Of a stretch of DNA of 64,000 bases, positions 10,242 through 20,949 are shown one piece after another. The DNA lies in NCBI GenBank assembly GCA_014529385.2, contig CM043956.1:92776221-92840220 (forward strand), given 5' to 3'. Under the pieces are notes generated by a model. The model searched no databases, was not told the origin of the DNA, and saw only the letters and a program-made list of their open reading frames with translations. The DNA comes from Adiantum capillus-veneris. Lineage: Eukaryota > Streptophyta > Polypodiopsida > Polypodiales > Pteridaceae. Every line of letters begins with the position of its first letter. The stretch's first letter is position 1. Position numbers and translations under genes: made by a program.

Positions 10242-11834
10242 TGTCATAATAATCAATATCTAATTCTCCTAAATGATTTTCTCATATTAAACTGATCATT
10301 TAATGTGGGGAAGTGCCAAGGGAGAAAAAGCTAGAATATTGGTTAAGCTAGCAGACCGGCCACAGTAGGGATCCAAAGGAGGGAAAATAGGGATCCAAAG
10401 GGGGGGCCATCTGCAAAAGAGCCATGTGAAACAATGCGCCAAAAAGACCCTAAGGTTCAGCCCATTAAGACTTCCAAAATGCTAAGGTTCCAAAATTCAA
10501 AGGTTGTGTCCAAAGGTCAACCCTAGGGAAAATTGGATGCTTAGTGTGTGCCCTAAAAAGTCTTTGCACATCCCTACATGGGAGGGGGCGAGCCCCAAAG
10601 CTAGGGGATGAGAGAGAAAGCCACACACACACACACACAGGCTCCCTTTACACAAAGGGAATGAGGGACACATGTCAGCTCCCTAGGCCAGATGCCCACA
10701 AGGTGTGCCCAATTCCTATTGGAAGACCCTTGAAGTGGACCAATGAGAATTAAGCTAGAGTAAATCTAGTTTAATTAATTTAAAAACATTTAATAAAAGA
10801 AACCAATGAGAATTAAGTCTCCTAGAAGACTATTGGGCAGTCTCCCAAGGGGTCCAATGAGCATTCAGGAGCCCCATGGCTTGCCTGATTCCTATTGGCC
10901 AGGAGGCAAAGGGGTCCAATGAGAGTTTAGTTTAATTATTTAATTACCTGAAGCTCTCACAAAAGGGGAAAGGGGGACACATGTCAGAAGGCTATCACTT
11001 ATGCTGCTTAATTCCTATTGGCTTGACCTGGGGAGGTCCAATGAGGCAAAAGCCAGACCTAATTAGCAGCTAGGGCTCGCCCAAGAGAGAGGGGGGGCTG
11101 ATTTTTGCTTGGCATTGACACACACACACTCACACTTGACCATGTGTGAAGGAAGAATACTCTATCTCCTCCCAAGCTTTAATGGAGAGCTCATCACCTA
11201 CTCCAAGCTTGTGAGATAGAAGCCTACATCAACACTCTCTTGGCATGTGGATGCAAATCCAACCAAGAGCCAAGCTTCAATGCATGCTCATCTTCTCTAC
11301 CAAGCTAATTACTAAGCTAAGCTATGCTAATATGAGTGATTATGTGAGGAGATGTACATCTTTCTCGTAAGATACTTCTTTTTCTTCTCAATCTACTCTC
11401 ATACCCTGCTAGCTCTCACCATCTTCGAAGGTGTGTGAGGTCTTGGGTCTGAGAACGGGGATAATTCAAGTTGTGTTTGATTAAGTGTTTTGCTTGGTGT
11501 ATGAAGCTTCCATCTTCATTGCACTAGCTAGTCTTGAAGGAACACAAAGAATTGTATTGTACAATGTCTCTCTTGATGGGAGAAACCATAATACAAAGCC
11601 TTTTGGAGGGGGGACCGGCTCCATGCAAATCCGGTCCTCAACTGTTGTCAATAGCTTAATTGCTCTCTCTTTTGAAAGTATTGTCGATGCTATCTAACTA
11701 GGTGTTATGCTTTTTGTTGCTCTCTCCACCCAAGCACTCTTGTAATTCTCATTAGGAATCTATTCTAATGAAATGCCCACTATGTTCATGCTAATTTCCG
11801 CTACACATAAGATTTTAGGCCATTAAATGTTACA
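10242..11834 (+). repeat. LTR of element A (right)
   Basis: 1593 bp, TGTCATAATAATC to ATGTTACA. Compared with the left LTR I noticed G to C near 10435, A to C near 11177, extra CA units near 10622-10638 and one extra G near 11090. Such low divergence indicates a recent insertion. Confidence 0.95.
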
Positions 11835-14191
11835 CAAGGTGTGTTTTGGGCAGTTTTGTTGAAAGCCGTAACTGGCCTATTAACACAAGCAATTGGCAAC
11901 ACAAAGTGTTAGCCAACTTTCAAGAAAAAACTCGACAAATAACATGTTCTAAAGATGCTCCAAGGGATGTGCTCGTGGTTTGACTAGACCAAGGTTCAAC
12001 AAGAGCACAAGGATTCAGACTAATCCACAGGTTTGAGGTTTCATGTTTTTAAGGTTTTCTCATTTTATGTATGATTTCAATTGCAGGGAATATTCCCGAT
12101 ATTTGCACAAGTTAATTCTTGTTTCAAGAATTATTCTTGTCCAATCAAGGTAGCCGTGAATGATGATACAACGCAGGTTGCTTCTTTGCCGGTGGTCGAC
12201 CGACATGTTAACCAGGCCTGTGGCTCATTTCGATCATGGATGCAACGTTGTTCTGCATAGCTGGATTGATGGTCGGCATGGCCGATTTTAGGAAGACGGG
12301 CAAGAGCCCCGAGTTTGGGGTTGCGGAGAAGCATGGCTTCTATCCCTCTACATCATTCAACCACATTATGTGGTGATTGTTACGAACAATGGCATACCAA
12401 TCTCGCAGGTAAGATATATCTCCACTCGAAGTATTTTTTCTAACTTCTTAATCAGATATACATTTAGCTACAGTCATTTATACGTGCATGATTGACAAGG
12501 TCGACTTCTCTTTGCTATGACATCTGTCATCAATAGCATTTGTTGGCAATGAGGACAGACATAATCAAATCAAGCAAGGCTTGACTATCATTACAACATG
12601 GCAAGTATTGAATTTATAATTGGAAAAGCATAATTATAATTGGAAAAGCATAGCACGTTTGCCATGTTTCAGACTCTCAACGAAATTGGCGCATCCTATT
12701 GCTAGATTGGATGTAGGGGGGAAGGTTGCTCGGCATGGCCGACTCCTTGTCACCATTTCTCAAAGCGGATCGAGGATGTTTGCCACATAGTATTGGTTAC
12801 TTTCAGTTGAAATCACTCGACAAGGTCGATTCTTTTCGTCATGATATCTGTATCTTAACAACCGACTCCGTCGGCTAGGATCACAACATTATTTATACGA
12901 AGCAAGGCTTCAAGCCAGGCATCTGGCATTGAGACTCCCCACATTCGGCATATGCTATGAGCATACAAACTTGGGAAGGAGTTGGCAATATGCTTGCAGG
13001 TTATTTCAATACATGCCAGACGGGTGTATAGGATATACGAGGCGTCTGTGATGATATGGCTATGAGCCGATTTGGAATGAGTTTTTTCCTTCCAAATCTC
13101 ATGACAATTGGTTGCAGCAACAACGACCAGGTTAGCCAAGTTTTAGTTTTTTTTTTTTTTCCATGTTTACACTTTACTTAGCAGTTACTGTCATTGTGAA
13201 AAGCAAAGTGTTTTGGCAATTTTATACGAAGCAAGGCTTCTCCCTTGTGCCGAGATACTGCCCATTGATTTGGAATCAAGGGCATTGGCACCCAAGGACT
13301 TATTTCATGGGCAAAGTGCCAATGCTAAGTTGTACAATCACGACCCCTGCAAGGTAGGTGGATCGGAATGAGTTTTATGTTTTTTTGTTACCTCTCTCGA
13401 TGAGAGAGTCATACCAGCAAATGGGGGAATGCTTATAGGATAAGCTACAATTCAAGCATAAGATGTCTAAGAGCACACACTCTACACATTTAAGGAAAGT
13501 TCCTTAGCCCAGCATGCTCTTCTTCTCTCTCTTTTTTTATTTCTCTCAAGAATAATGAAAACTTTCTAAGAAGCTTTCCATACATGTTTTGTTTGGGAGT
13601 CGGCATGAGCCAAGGTGCTCTAACTCTCACCTAGACATGGGCATCACATTAGTTTTCATCAGTTTATCGATTGACCGTTGATGGCCGTAAGAGCTAGGAG
13701 CCACACACGCAGGCTGGCTCAGAGCCATGGAGGATCTTGGGTAAGACCCAACTATTGGCATTCTTTGGGTGATTGTTTTCAAGATCTACCCAAGGAAGTA
13801 CACATCGGCGTTAATGGACAAGCAAGAGTCTTGTCATTAAGGATGTTTAGGGTGTCATTTTGGCACTACATGTTTTCAGTGCGACACTCAAGTTGAGTTT
13901 TTGATAATCTTAAACTCACAACAGTTGATCTCTACAAGGAAGTATAGATGCAGCAATCAGTTACAAACAGCATGGCTGACCATAAGAGCTCGGCAGTTCA
14001 CTTGTGTGGCTCTCCTGCTCTCTCTATAGCACTACGGAGTGTCTATAAACATATTATTTTGGGGTAAGACCCGACGGGTGATTGCTACATCACCCCATAG
14101 GCATTAAGGATCACAGTGTGATCTGCATTGAGGATCACAATTGATCTCTCCCAGTTATACTTTCAAGGAAAGAATTCCGCAATCTACCACG
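11835..14191. other. No recognisable gene; old repeat-like sequence
   Basis: I see no coding region with a known domain. The stretch is peppered with recurring short words: aagcaaggctt at about 12577, 12899 and 13229, and the phrase tatacgaagcaaggcttc shared by about 12893 and 13223. Variants of cggcatggccga also recur near 12280, 12730 and 13600. This looks like decayed repeat DNA, and may be continuous with 17879-19878 across the K insertion. Confidence 0.5.
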
Positions 14192-14379
14192 TGAAGGGGA
14201 TCGGGGAGCACCACAGACGGAGAGTGTGAGAGAGAGAAGGAGACACACACACGATGTGGGTGGGGAGACTCAAAGAGTGAGCAGCCCCCTATACACTTAT
14301 GATATGTATAAGGTATACAAGTCAGTGGGCGCCCAGACTATGGGCGGCCGGGCAAGGCACAGACGCCTATACCCCAACA
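14192..14379 (-). repeat. 3' LTR of element K
   Basis: 188 bp. On the minus strand it begins TGTTGGGGTATAGG and ends CCCCTTCA. It is followed on the plus strand by acctcccacttaaagg (14380-14395), the complement of the AAGTGGGAGGT polypurine tract common in copia elements. Confidence 0.9.
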
Positions 14380-14458
14380 ACCTCCCACTTAAAGGCGATT
14401 GTGCCTTTAAGCAAGGGAACCTAGTCTAAAGACTACAAAAGGTGAGAGAAAACCGCTC

Positions 14459-14788
14459 TCAACCGATGCCCACTGGCTGGCTGTGATCGTGTGCATTCGG
14501 CTGTCCTGCTTCCGTGTAAGTCCATACACCACCAGACGTACCGCACACGTACTGCAAGTATGTACGCAATACCTGCATATCTCCCTCGTGCACTATGCCA
14601 TCATTAGTCAACAAACGACTGACAACCCCAACTGCAAATGCTCCCACTGCAGCTGCGATATCCGGTCTCAAGATCAACATCTCATACATGAGACCACCGA
14701 ATGCCGATGCAATGCTAGCGGGCCCTGCTAGCTCTACGGAGCATGCATCAACATATATATCCCTGCAATAGGCATCTCTGACTGACAA
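14459..14788 (-). pseudogene. copia RT-RNase H junction fragment
   Basis: This 109-codon frame contains GGLMYEMLILRPDIAAAVG, then VVSRLLTN and a LRTYLQYVCGTSGG stretch. They match the conserved copia block GSLMY...RPDI..AVG..SRF...P...H......LRYL.GT that bridges RT and RNase H. The catalytic YVDD lies upstream in intact copia elements and is absent. The RNase H core beyond the TSGG block is also missing, since the sequence passes directly into the polypurine tract and LTR. It overlaps the Ser/Glu-rich frame by 55 bases in another phase. This fragment proves K descends from a full copia element. Confidence 0.7.
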
Positions 14789-15276
14789 GGCGTGTCAGCC
14801 ACATGCATCTCCTGACTGTCCGCAAAAGACGCATCAACCTGTCGTGCAACCTCAGGGCAAACCAGCTGCTCTAGGTGTCTGCTGGAAGACATATCCTGCA
14901 CAACTATATCCCCATGCTCACTGTCAAGCATAGAAAGGAATGACTGCATAATCGCTGACATCTCAGCCTCCTCTGCAATCATCCACTGCAAACATGACCA
15001 CTCAATCTGTTGTGACTCACTAGAGCTCTCATGCTCTAACTCCGTATGCATAGACTCTTGCACGACGTCCTCCTGTCGTGACTCACTAGAGCAAGACCGC
15101 TCTACCTGTCTATCCTGCATAGAAGTATCTCGCACAACTAACTCTCTGCTTTGCTCAGTCACTAGCAAAGCATGCATGTCTGACTCTGTCACCTCTCTGT
15201 GTGACTGCTCAAGTCGTGCCCCAACTGTGTGCACAACGAGCTCACTACTCTGTACTCCATGCAAAGTACCCTGCAA
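14734..15276 (-). CDS. Ser/Glu/Gln-rich ORF of element K, unknown function
   Basis: An open frame of 180 codons with no domain I recognise. It is rich in Ser, Glu, Gln, Val and Met, and has recurring SRE/SESRQ and ELVV/DIVVQ phrases, for example SSESRQEDVVQ and SSESQQIEW. It lies between the protease start and the RNase H fragment, where integrase and RT should be. One explanation is an expanded integrase-RT linker, which in copia elements is acidic and low in complexity. Another is new sequence captured by the element. Nothing visible supports a specific biochemical role. Confidence 0.35.
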   Translation of the reverse strand: MQGTLHGVQSSELVVHTVGARLEQSHREVTESDMHALLVTEQSRELVVRDTSMQDRQVERSCSSESRQEDVVQESMHTELEHESSSESQQIEWSCLQWMIAEEAEMSAIMQSFLSMLDSEHGDIVVQDMSSSRHLEQLVCPEVARQVDASFADSQEMHVADTPCQSEMPIAGIYMLMHAP

Positions 15277-15453
15277 CCTACAAGCAAAAGAGACTCTCCT
15301 GCTCTCTCGCTGTCTACCTGGCTACGTGATCACAGAGACAACACCGTCTCTCCCGTGATCCACATGCAATGGGTAACCTGTACCACTCCTAGCACCTCTT
15401 GCAATCACTAGCGAACCCAAATGCATCACAAAATCTCGCTCTCGTAGCGAAAT

Positions 15454-16230
15454 CTAACATCCACAATCTCTAAGCTGACCAATCGAGATCAAACTCACTG
15501 TCAAATCTGGTACATAACGCACATGACGTAGGGTAAATCTCATACCACTGGGCAAGGACAAGCATACGTCTCCTGTACCCTCAATGTCATACACAGCACC
15601 ATCAGCCATGTGCACACAACCAAGTCTCCCACTAGAAAACGTGCTAAACCACTCACGATGCGACGTGACATGGAAAGTAGCATCTGAATCTAGTAACCAA
15701 TGTGAAGACAATGTGCAATCCGATATGCAATCCGTAGACATAAGATTGTCTGAAGACAAGCTAGATGTAAATGTGACATCGCCGTCACAAGCATACTCAG
15801 TAACCACCGTACTGATCTCACGAGCATCTGTCGTGCCCAAATCTGCATCACACATCTGTCGCCTCCATTGTCTCAAACGCCTGAAACATCGACGCCTAAT
15901 GTGCCCTCTATGTCCACAATGCCAACATGTCAAGTCTCTATGCCGTCGAGACTTGTGTGTGGGACCAATCTCTCCCATGGACATAGAAGTGGGACTAGAC
16001 TCCCCTGTAGACATGGATGTCGCGTACATAGCATGTAAACTCTGCCATAAAGCATGAGTTGTAGTCTCCCTCGAGACCTGCCAGTAAACAGACTCAACCA
16101 GATGCAAACGAATCGTAGACATGGCTAACTCATCAAGATCCTGCCAATCATCATCACGCATAGACTTGGGCTTCGCCGATAAACCACGCAAGGGTTTATC
16201 CTGCCCCAAATCCGCCAATGCAACAAGCAT
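15454..16230 (-). pseudogene. copia gag C-terminal half with zinc knuckle and protease start (element K)
   Basis: 258 codons. The first third has SVYWQVSRETTTHALWQSLHAMYAT, the copia gag LW..L...Y block. A CCHC knuckle (CWHCGHRGHIRRRC) follows near residue 100. A protease motif follows as WLLDSDATFHVTSHREWF, where the usual D-S-G is changed to D-S-D. A GCVHMADGAVYDIEGTGDVCL stretch and a RHVRYVPDLTVSLISIGQL block complete the protease domain. The gag N-terminus appears to run upstream to about 16300 in broken frame. A D-S-D active site would probably be inactive, so this copy likely depends on others. Confidence 0.8.
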
Positions 16231-17690
16231 ATGCTCCTTCCAAGCAACAAAAAATCTGCACCATCAAACTATGTCAGACCATAACGCTGGAAGTCAAATG
16301 AAAAATCAGCCATAATGCTCGCAAAAGAGCAACCAACAATGAGTAGCAAATGTCAACCAAATTAGCCCTAAACTGGCTCGAATTGCATCAACAAAAGTCT
16401 GCAAATATGACTGTAAAATATGGCTGCAAAACAGCCCCAAAATTCAGCTCTTAAACAGCTGCATAAACAAGTCACAAACGTGTCCCAGATCAGCCTACAA
16501 CTGAGCCATACATGGACACTTGCAAAGAGGAAACAATGGCTGAAAATTCAGCACCCAAATAAGCCCTCAAACCTGCTTGTAAACTTGTAAACATGTAGCT
16601 GAAACCTGCTGAAAAACCTCAAGCCATTAGTGCTCGAATCCGGCTACCTAGCTCGTAGCCACACAAGCATACATCACAATACTCACTCTTGTGAGTGTGC
16701 CAAGATAACTGCACGCCTGTCAAACCCGTGAGCTAATCACCAAGCCCACAATGTGCGGTATCGATGCATACACACGCACAAATCTCCCACCTGCAGAGAA
16801 CACCGCACGCAAATGCTGAGTGCAACCCGCAATCTCTACCTAGATCGCATAAATGATACACATAAAACTCCTGGGAAAATTTCGCCAGAGTTTTGACGCA
16901 CAATGGCTATCAACACAAAATAACCATTGTCCTGCAAGCTCAATACAATGAGCAATCAATGCGCATCAAACCGCACTCCAAATGCATGCACCAATCTCCA
17001 CACTTTGCATACATCATTGCAAACACATGCAAATCTAGTACACAAATATCTGCTCTACCTGTGACTGCCAAAAAACATGCTCGAGGCATACATTGCCGAG
17101 CTCAAAATGCAATCACATTAGTCTCCCTGAGCATCAAACCACATAAGGCATACATTGTATCCTCCCACCTGTGAGGAAACTTGCAGCAAATATCATTCTC
17201 ACATCTGAGAGCAAACCATGTGTGGAATCCTCGACACACAATAAACAACTGCTGCTGCAGAAAATTCAGCGTTCAGAATTTTAAAATTCTGATATGACGA
17301 GCACGTCCGGAGCGTGCCAAAACCCCAAGGTAGACTCCTGGATCACATGTATCCGAGTCCGGGTGTGAAAGCTATGCCAAAAAACCTTTGTTTCGACTCA
17401 AAAACGCAGCATAAACTGCCAAAAGAGGGCTGAAAAATGCAGCTCCTCAACCGTAGCTCGAATGAAGTTTTTGATGGCTCGAATGGCTTCGAAAGGGGGG
17501 TAAAACGCCAGGACTGCTGGTGGAAACACTCTCGGAAAGCTGAATTTTTCGATGCCGAAGTCAAAACCCTGTTTGCACTCTTGAAAGTGCGAGCACGCGC
17601 GGACGCGATTTCGGGAATGAAACTGGCTCTCCGCTGTCGTCGTGACTGTGCACACACGCGCTCCCTCCGCACCTATGCTCTGATACCAAT
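16231..17690 (-). other. Leader and primer-binding site of element K
   Basis: About 1.4 kb between the 5' LTR and gag. gctctgatacca at 17677-17688 is the complement of the tRNA-Met primer site, two bases from the LTR at 17691. The leader is unusually long and full of short words such as gctgaaaattcagc, tgctgaaaa and cagctgcat. Confidence 0.8.
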
Positions 17691-17878
17691 TGAAGGGGGT
17701 CGGGGAGCACCACAGACGGAGAGTGTGAGAGAGAGAAGGAGACACACACACGATGTGGGTGGGGAGACTCAAAGAGTGAGCAGCCCCCTATACACTTATG
17801 CTATGTATAAGGTATACAAGTCAGTGGGCGCCCAAACTATGGGCGGCCGGGCAAGGCACAGACGCCTATACCCCAACA
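17691..17878 (-). repeat. 5' LTR of element K
   Basis: 188 bp copy of 14192-14379 with a few single-base differences, for example at the start (gaagggggt against gaaggggat) and gctatg against gatatg. It sits next to the primer-binding site. Confidence 0.9.
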
Positions 17879-19797
17879 CCACACGGTAGCGGACGCACAC
17901 ACTTTTCAAGTTGATTCCAATCATTCTGTACACGGTTGACTATGTTGGTTACTGTTATCTGCTAGTTGAGCAGTTTCTACAAAGAGTCTTACCAAGGGGT
18001 TTGACTATGTAGATTCTAATCCAAGGGCTTGGATTGCAAAGGCAACACCCAAGGTTCTAAGTGCAACGCTGTTTGTTTTTTCAGGTAGGGGACGTGCTCC
18101 TCTCCATTTGAATACGGGTAAGTGAACATTACGTTCAAATCTCCAGGTACGCATCTATGGATTTGGGGTTATTCCCTTTTTATTATGCTTTGCTTGGTTT
18201 TTCAAGGCGTATAAGTACGCTTGAATATTACAGAGCCATGCCAAGGGCATGTTGGCACAAAGTATTTTGGGCCAAGGGTCCAATATATCTTTCTGCCTTA
18301 TGCTGTTACGAACCTACTTGTAGGGTTCAATCTGGCACATGTTGTCACATGGGATACAACATGGTCTAGGAACTCAAGGAGTTCGGTTTAGCCAGTGTGG
18401 AGCAATGAATGAGGGTCCCTCTCACTCTTGTCACGAGTGTTTAGAGTTACCTCCATACACAAGTACGTCTTGTACTTGAAGAATGTTCTTTTTTAGACTT
18501 TCTTACATGAGACATATTCCACATGTGGAGGATATGAGTCTCTAGGACTGACACTGGCGCCCACTATTTCAAATATATGTCACGATAAAGTCCTTAGGTG
18601 CTGGTCACATCTGTTTTCTAGACCATTTCTAGCACGACGTATCAAGAGCAATTTCGGTGGCCAGAAATTGTTGGATACTTAGAATGGCTTGTTAAGGTAC
18701 AAGTGCTACTAAACAACATTACAAATGGTTGTTTATACATATAGGAAATGAAAAAGTTTCATTGTCTGTACATAGAAGGGATCATTGTTTCACCTTCTAT
18801 TCTGGTTCAGACATTTCACCAAAGCTTGCAAAGGTTTGCAAATGAAAGTATTTAGTTCAGAACTATTTACATTCCTCTTTAATGTGTGCTAGGTGCATCA
18901 CATTTGCCATAAGTATTGGCAAGGATCATTATGGATATACAGGTTCGGGTTAGTTTTTGCTAAATGCATGCACACTAGGTGTTATGGGCCCTAGTGTTTA
19001 GCAAAGGCTGATTTGGAACGGCATGCATATTCCTCAGGTTGTTGCTTATGAAGCATTTGGCACTCCATGTGCACTATCTCTATGAGATTACTTTGAGTCT
19101 ACTAATCACCAATAGAGGTCATGGCTCGGCTTGAGTGTTTGTGGATTTTTAAGTTAACCACGACGGTTATTTTGCACATTGTTGATTCCTCAACAATGTT
19201 ATACGCTATTGTGATTTCTCGTTTAGCAGTCGTCTGGGAAGACTATCTGTAAACCATGGGGGAAACACACCTCAGTACTGTCAGTATCCAAGGGGATTGA
19301 CAGATTACAAAGTGTAATCTTGGGCTAAAGGATATGCAAAGTGCGTACATTAGCACCAAGCAATCAAATTCATAAGCATTTATTGCTCTTTTTGGAGTTT
19401 ACTTACTATCAGTTAACGTATGTTGCGACTAGGTAGTCTCTTCATGCATAACTCAGGTTCTCAACCTTGAACACTCGTTAGGGTGGGGTTGTTTACTGAT
19501 GATGAAAATTGGGACAAAGTCAAGGACTTAAACTTGGCTGATGAGTTATGTCAACATGCTACTTTCATGGAAAGTGACAAGAGGTACTCTTTTTGGTACA
19601 CCTGTGTTGTGATAAACTCGTTTACCATGCTCCTGAGTGTTCTAAATGGAGTCTACACACTACGTTTGGATAGGAACCGGTACCATCAGATGGTTACAAA
19701 TGGACAACAATGTAGAAAATCAAGATGTTACTCTTGGTTTCATTGAACCTCCTACTGAACCGGGTTCCGCTCCAACCGACTTGAAGAAGGTGCCACT
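17879..19797. other. No recognisable gene
   Basis: About 1.9 kb without a domain I can identify; open frames are short. It probably continues the sequence left of element K, and leads into the end of a decayed retroelement pol frame at 19798. Confidence 0.5.
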
Positions 19798-19878
19798 TGG
19801 GAAAACATTAGTGTTCTTAAGAAGAAGTTTCCCACTTTTGTTTTCGAGGACGAAAACTCTTCTTTAAGGGAGGAGTAA
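19798..19878 (+). pseudogene. C-terminal tail of a gypsy-type pol, plus polypurine tract
   Basis: A 26-codon frame ending in TAA reads W-E-N-I followed by KKKFPTFVFEDENSSLREE. It resembles the last residues of plant gypsy polyproteins (W..l..l...FP.f.LED...L). It is followed at once by an LTR-like TG start at 19879. The purine-rich aagggaggag tract overlaps the last codons, so the polypurine tract and coding end coincide. Only this tail is readable. The upstream frame is lost, and the match is by pattern rather than by a full domain, so confidence is moderate. Confidence 0.5.
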
Positions 19879-20079
19879 TGTCAAGACACGGGTCCGGGCC
19901 AAGGGCCAGGACGGACATGCAGTCAAAGGGGTCCCTATATTTAGAAGGCCAGGGTCTATATAGGGCATGGCTGGGTGCAGATTAGCATGTTCAGTTCCCT
20001 AGGCTTTACACAGGGTAAGATCTATGATGTCCTCCCCTCTTGTATTCTCTAGGAGAATAGCCATAGCTTTCATTGGAAG
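19879..20079 (+). repeat. Truncated LTR of an unidentified gypsy element
   Basis: Starts TGTCAAGACACGGGTCCGG directly after the polypurine tract and contains a tatatagggcatgg TATA-like segment near 19957. It stops near 20070-20090 where reverse-oriented A-family gag sequence begins. The exact breakpoint is uncertain. Confidence 0.5.
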
Positions 20080-20083
20080 AGGA

Positions 20084-20554
20084 GGAAGGTGAAGAAGAAG
20101 GAGAAGAGGGTGACCTCTTTCTTGGCCTTTTTTTTCCTTTGTTTTCTCTCTTCCCTTTCGGAGTGACGAGGAGAAGGACTATGGGTTGATCATTTCCTCT
20201 TGGGAGGAGTTGGCAACTGTCTAGACCGCCGTCTTCATGGATCCAAATCTTCAGAGGAACTTAAAGATTCATTACTTTCTTGCTCTTTGGATTCCTCCTC
20301 TCGTATGGAGAGAGTCTTCTTTTGGGGGTCTCTTCAAGAGGCCTCCTAAGCTCTCTCTCCTCTCGGAGAGGAAGGGAAATTCCATAAGCACGAAGTTGTT
20401 GAGAAACTTCGGCTTGCAAAGCAGGGTTGCCCATAGCTTGCTGCAACCTAGTAATAAGATAATTGACAAACATGGGGGCATCATCATTAGCACCTTCATG
20501 TGCAAAATCAAAGTTATCAATGCTCATTCTACTCTCTTGGTTATTGTCATCCAT
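20084..20554 (-). pseudogene. Gag N-terminus of A-family gypsy element
   Basis: The minus-strand frame from the ATG at 20554 reads DNFDFAHEGANDDAPMFVNY and LQQAMGNPALQAEVSQQLRA. It aligns directly with the start of the element A polyprotein (DNFDFAHEQATNDASMLVNY, LQQAMGNPSLQSEVQRQLRA). The open part ends near 20261. Beyond it, frame-broken sequence down to about 20084 still matches the element A Ser/Arg/Lys-rich gag segment, for example the complement of agaagagggtgacctctttc. No retrotransposon gag core, knuckle or pol remains. The upstream ATG at 20596 is not favoured, because the family starts at the MADN/MDDN methionine. Confidence 0.85.
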
Positions 20555-20937
20555 GTTAATGGAATTTGAGTGCTTGCTTAGTGTATTCTTTGGCAATTCA
20601 ACTCCTTAGTTGCTACTCCTCTTAGCCTTTGAAAATCAGCACTTAAGTATCTACACCCAAGGCTCGAATTGGTTAATTATAGAGAGTAATGGAGTGGGTC
20701 TAATATTGTAGAATTGCCGAGGGCTAGCTCCTTTTGGATTTCTTATGGCTCAATAATGGTAAAATCATAGGCAAGTCTAAAAAGACCCCATTATTAAGAC
20801 CAAAGCTCCTGAGGTATGCACCAAACAAAGCCGATAATAGATTCCAGTCCCACTTACCCTAATATAATTAACAAAATCAACCATTAATAGGATACTTAAG
20901 GACCTCTCTTCTTAAGCAAAAAATGAGGAACCAAATA

Positions 20938-20948
20938 ATCTGATATCA
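20938..20948 (-). other. Degenerate primer-binding site
   Basis: tctgatatcaa, the complement of TTGATATCAGA, is an altered form of the tRNA-Met primer site next to the LTR boundary at 20950. Confidence 0.6.
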
Positions 20949-20949
20949 A

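Larger units (their letters stand above)
2929..11834 (+). mobile_element. Intact Ty3/gypsy chromovirus-like retrotransposon (element A)
   Basis: 8.9 kb element with both LTRs, a PBS, an uninterrupted gag-pol ORF, a polypurine tract, and almost identical LTRs. Domain order is gag, protease, reverse transcriptase, RNase H, integrase, chromodomain-like tail, which is the Ty3/gypsy order. No target-site duplication can be read: the left side is fused to a truncated copy of the element (2166-2928), so the flanks are not a simple insertion. A reverse-oriented relative lies at about 20080-22464. Confidence 0.93.
14192..17878 (-). mobile_element. Internally deleted Ty1/copia element with 188-bp LTRs (element K)
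   Basis: Two 188-bp LTRs (14192-14379 and 17691-17878) differ at only about three positions that I could see. Reading on the minus strand: 5' LTR, tRNA-Met primer site, a leader of about 1.4 kb, gag plus protease start, an unusual Ser/Glu-rich ORF, an RNase H-side fragment, a polypurine tract and the 3' LTR. Integrase and nearly all of RT are missing. Flanks are CCACG (14187-14191) and CCACA (17879-17883), a likely 5-bp target duplication with one change. It needs enzymes in trans. Confidence 0.88.

Noticed and set aside
13678-13896. 72-codon ORF at 13678-13896 and similar short ORFs at 12855-13139 and 18157-18369
   Set aside because: No family motif, no codon-use signal visible, and surrounded by decayed repeats.
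14483-16315. Plus-strand ORFs at 14483-14731, 15584-16057 and 16121-16315
   Set aside because: Antisense shadows of the element K gag, protease and RNase H-side frames.
17437-17889. 150-codon plus-strand ORF ending in the K LTR
   Set aside because: It crosses the leader, primer site and LTR of element K, antisense to the element, with no domain.
19483-19746. 87-codon ORF before the truncated LTR
   Set aside because: No match to gypsy pol motifs in this frame; the only recognisable pol tail is in another frame at 19798-19878.
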